Translations under genes and position numbers: made by a program
Notes under the pieces: generated by a model
Database searches by the model: none
What the model was told of the DNA's origin: nothing
The model's input: only the letters and a program-made list of their open reading frames with translations
Source of the DNA: Prosthecomicrobium pneumaticum
GTDB lineage: Bacteria > Pseudomonadota > Alphaproteobacteria > Rhizobiales > Kaistiaceae
Length of the DNA: 54,813 nt
Reading direction: 5' to 3'
Assembly (NCBI RefSeq): GCF_014199915.1
Contig: NZ_JACHOO010000011.1
Location: forward strand, 54,816 to 109,628
In this document: one piece after another, positions 53,729-54,813 of the stretch
How the letters are laid out: each line of letters begins with the position of its first letter
Position numbering within the stretch: position 1 is the first letter of the stretch

Positions 53729-54436
53729 TTACGCCTCCTCTCCGGCGTCCGACCGGATCATCCGCGCATAGGTCTCGTCCGGCAGGGCGCCCCAGCGGTG
53801 CAGCGTCTCGAGGCAGGCGAAGTCGGAATCGAGGAAGCGCCGGAGATGATGGCGCGCGCGCTGCGACAGGACGCGCTGCGCCGGCGGCGTGGCGCTGCGG
53901 TGCTCGTTCAGACGCGGACCGGCACGAACGCCGAAGACTCGGGCGATATCCTCGTCGAGCCGTTCCTGCACCAGAACGGCGCCGATCTGCTGCGGCGCGA
54001 TCGACGCGAGCAGGTCCTGGAGATAGAAGGCGATGCTCTCGCCGAGATGATGGATCGAGCGGAAATTCCCCTGGGCGAGCGGATCGTCGGTGCCGTCCTC
54101 GCGATAGAGCGCCGTCGCGAGGCGATCGAGCGTGCCGTAATGCGCAAGGATCGCCGCCTCGCCGGGAAAGCGGGCCGCCTGGCCACCTTCCGTGATCACC
54201 TTCCTGAAGCGCCAGTTGAAAGCGGACACGGCCCGCTCGATCGGCGCCCGGACCGCGATGTAGTACCGCGCCGTCGGATCGATCGGCGGCTTGCGGATGT
54301 GCACCACCTCGTCGATCGCGAAGCGTCGGCTCTGCGAGGCCGCCCGCAGGATCGACGTGCCGCCGCATTTACCGACATGAATAAAGACATGGCGTCTCGT
54401 CAGGGAGCCCGCCTCAGGGAGCCGCTGAATTTTCAT
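53729..54436 (-). CDS. Sulfotransferase-like protein
   Basis: 235 residues from the ATG at 54436; longer frames are arginine-rich and unlikely. HVFIHVGKCGGTSILRA (16-32) is the 5'-phosphosulfate-binding loop of PAPS-dependent sulfotransferases, and AVRAPIERAVSAFNWRF is the 3'-phosphate-binding segment with its conserved Arg and Ser. No membrane segment. The acceptor, perhaps a carbohydrate, is unknown. No ribosome site is obvious, and the start codon lies in a 16-bp palindrome. Confidence 0.78.
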   Translation of the reverse strand: MKIQRLPEAGSLTRRHVFIHVGKCGGTSILRAASQSRRFAIDEVVHIRKPPIDPTARYYIAVRAPIERAVSAFNWRFRKVITEGGQAARFPGEAAILAHYGTLDRLATALYREDGTDDPLAQGNFRSIHHLGESIAFYLQDLLASIAPQQIGAVLVQERLDEDIARVFGVRAGPRLNEHRSATPPAQRVLSQRARHHLRRFLDSDFACLETLHRWGALPDETYARMIRSDAGEEA

Positions 54437-54446
54437 ATATATGAAA
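54431..54446. promoter_or_regulatory. Perfect 16-bp AT palindrome over the sulfotransferase start codon
   Basis: TTTCATATATATGAAA is identical to its reverse complement, and the ATG at 54436-54434 is inside it. In a 70 % GC genome such a sequence is unexpected; a repressor operator or a translation-level switch is possible. Confidence 0.5.
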
Positions 54447-54472
54447 TAGCGGATTGAGGCTGGACTAAACAA

Positions 54473-54497
54473 GAGCCGGAGCGTCCCGCTCCGGCTC
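54473..54497 (-). terminator. Rho-independent terminator of the PLP-dehydratase gene
   Basis: GAGCCGGAGC (54473-54482) and GCTCCGGCTC (54488-54497) form a perfect 10-bp stem with a 5-base loop. On the minus strand the stem is followed by TTGTTT. It lies 10 bp beyond the stop of the gene ending at 54508. Confidence 0.8.
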
Positions 54498-54507
54498 CCG
54501 CGCGCGC

Positions 54508-54813
54508 TCAGCCGATGCCGTCGGGTCCCGCGCCGCAGACGAGGCCGGCGATGGTGCGGCCGGGGCCGAAGGCGACGGCGCCCGAGCGGAGCGCCGCCAC
54601 CGACGCCGCCCCCGAAAGGTCCGCCGCGATGCCGAGCTCGAACCACAGCCAGCGGCTCGCCTCCACCATCGCCTCGTCCTCGACCAGAACGATCTCGTCG
54701 ACATGGCGCCGCACGAGATCGTAGACCGCCGGGTCCGTCTCCGCGCACGACATCGTCGCCACCCGAGTCGTCACCGCCGGCAACCGCACCACATGGCCGG
54801 CGTCGAGCGAGGC
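54508..54813 (-). CDS. PLP-dependent threonine/serine dehydratase-like protein, C-terminal part (truncated by window edge)
   Basis: The last 101 codons of a longer gene; the 5' part lies beyond 54813. VRLPAVTTRVATMSCAETDP, VRRHVDEIVLVEDEAM and ADLSGAASVAALRSG match the C-terminus of fold-type II PLP enzymes annotated as threonine dehydratase-like. The glycine loop CGAGPDGIG closes the protein. The lysine that binds PLP would be in the missing part, so the activity cannot be judged. Confidence 0.75.
   Translation of the reverse strand, partial: ASLDAGHVVRLPAVTTRVATMSCAETDPAVYDLVRRHVDEIVLVEDEAMVEASRWLWFELGIAADLSGAASVAALRSGAVAFGPGRTIAGLVCGAGPDGIG

Overview
The window is a GC-rich (roughly 70 %) chromosomal segment of an alphaproteobacterium, most likely of the order Hyphomicrobiales (Rhizobiales). 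The evidence is gene content: phaR-phaA-phaB, metX-metW, a class I lysyl-tRNA synthetase, a TIGR02302 membrane protein next to a CpdR-like receiver, hpt, ftsEX and plsC, a DUF2125 protein, and bdhA with a patatin. I cannot assign a genus from sequence alone. Almost all DNA is coding, genes are often overlapped by 1-14 bp, and GTG/TTG starts are common.

Layout. 1-720: noncoding 301-bp tandem repeat. 719-4526: Ku, DsbB-like protein, HNH nuclease, a carboxylesterase, ribosomal protein L32 with a clear terminator, and a small membrane protein. 4720-9202: a PAS/degenerate GGDEF/EAL protein, then the polyhydroxybutyrate synthesis locus phaR | phaA-phaB. 9224-12941: a membrane protein, a large NYN-domain protein with a long proline-rich region, and gloB with a DUF985 cupin. 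13044-17511: a methyltransferase facing a four-gene, tightly packed sugar-modification unit (PglD-like acetyltransferase, DegT aminotransferase, two GT2 glycosyltransferases). 17614-26394: amino-acid biosynthesis (metX-metW; chorismate mutase-hisC-tyrC; argH-lptM-lysA) and a TlpA-like thioredoxin. 26535-37565: a conserved core block (TIGR02302, CpdR-like, hpt, ftsE-ftsX, YdcF-like, plsC, ChaC-like, DUF2125, TerB-like, lysK).

37609-44255 is the most interesting metabolic region: a Rieske oxygenase with its reductase and a nitrilase-family hydrolase, a divergent GntR/FCD regulator, a cyclic-amidohydrolase and a NIPSNAP protein. Both divergent promoter regions carry nearly identical palindromes (TGGTATACCA and TGGTGTACCA) in similar flanks, which suggests one regulon, possibly for breakdown of a nitrogen-containing ring compound. 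This pathway is inference.

44307-49759: an extensin-like peptidase, patatin-bdhA (probably storage-polymer or ketone-body use), a Zur-like regulator, REP-like hairpins and ispG. 49800-51360 is a sharply AT-rich one-gene island holding a solitary P-loop ATPase. It is clearly foreign and a candidate stand-alone defence or stress gene. 51606-54813: a TetR regulator with a divergent TetA-type exporter, a sulfotransferase-like protein whose start codon lies in a perfect 16-bp AT palindrome, and the 3' end of a PLP-dependent dehydratase.
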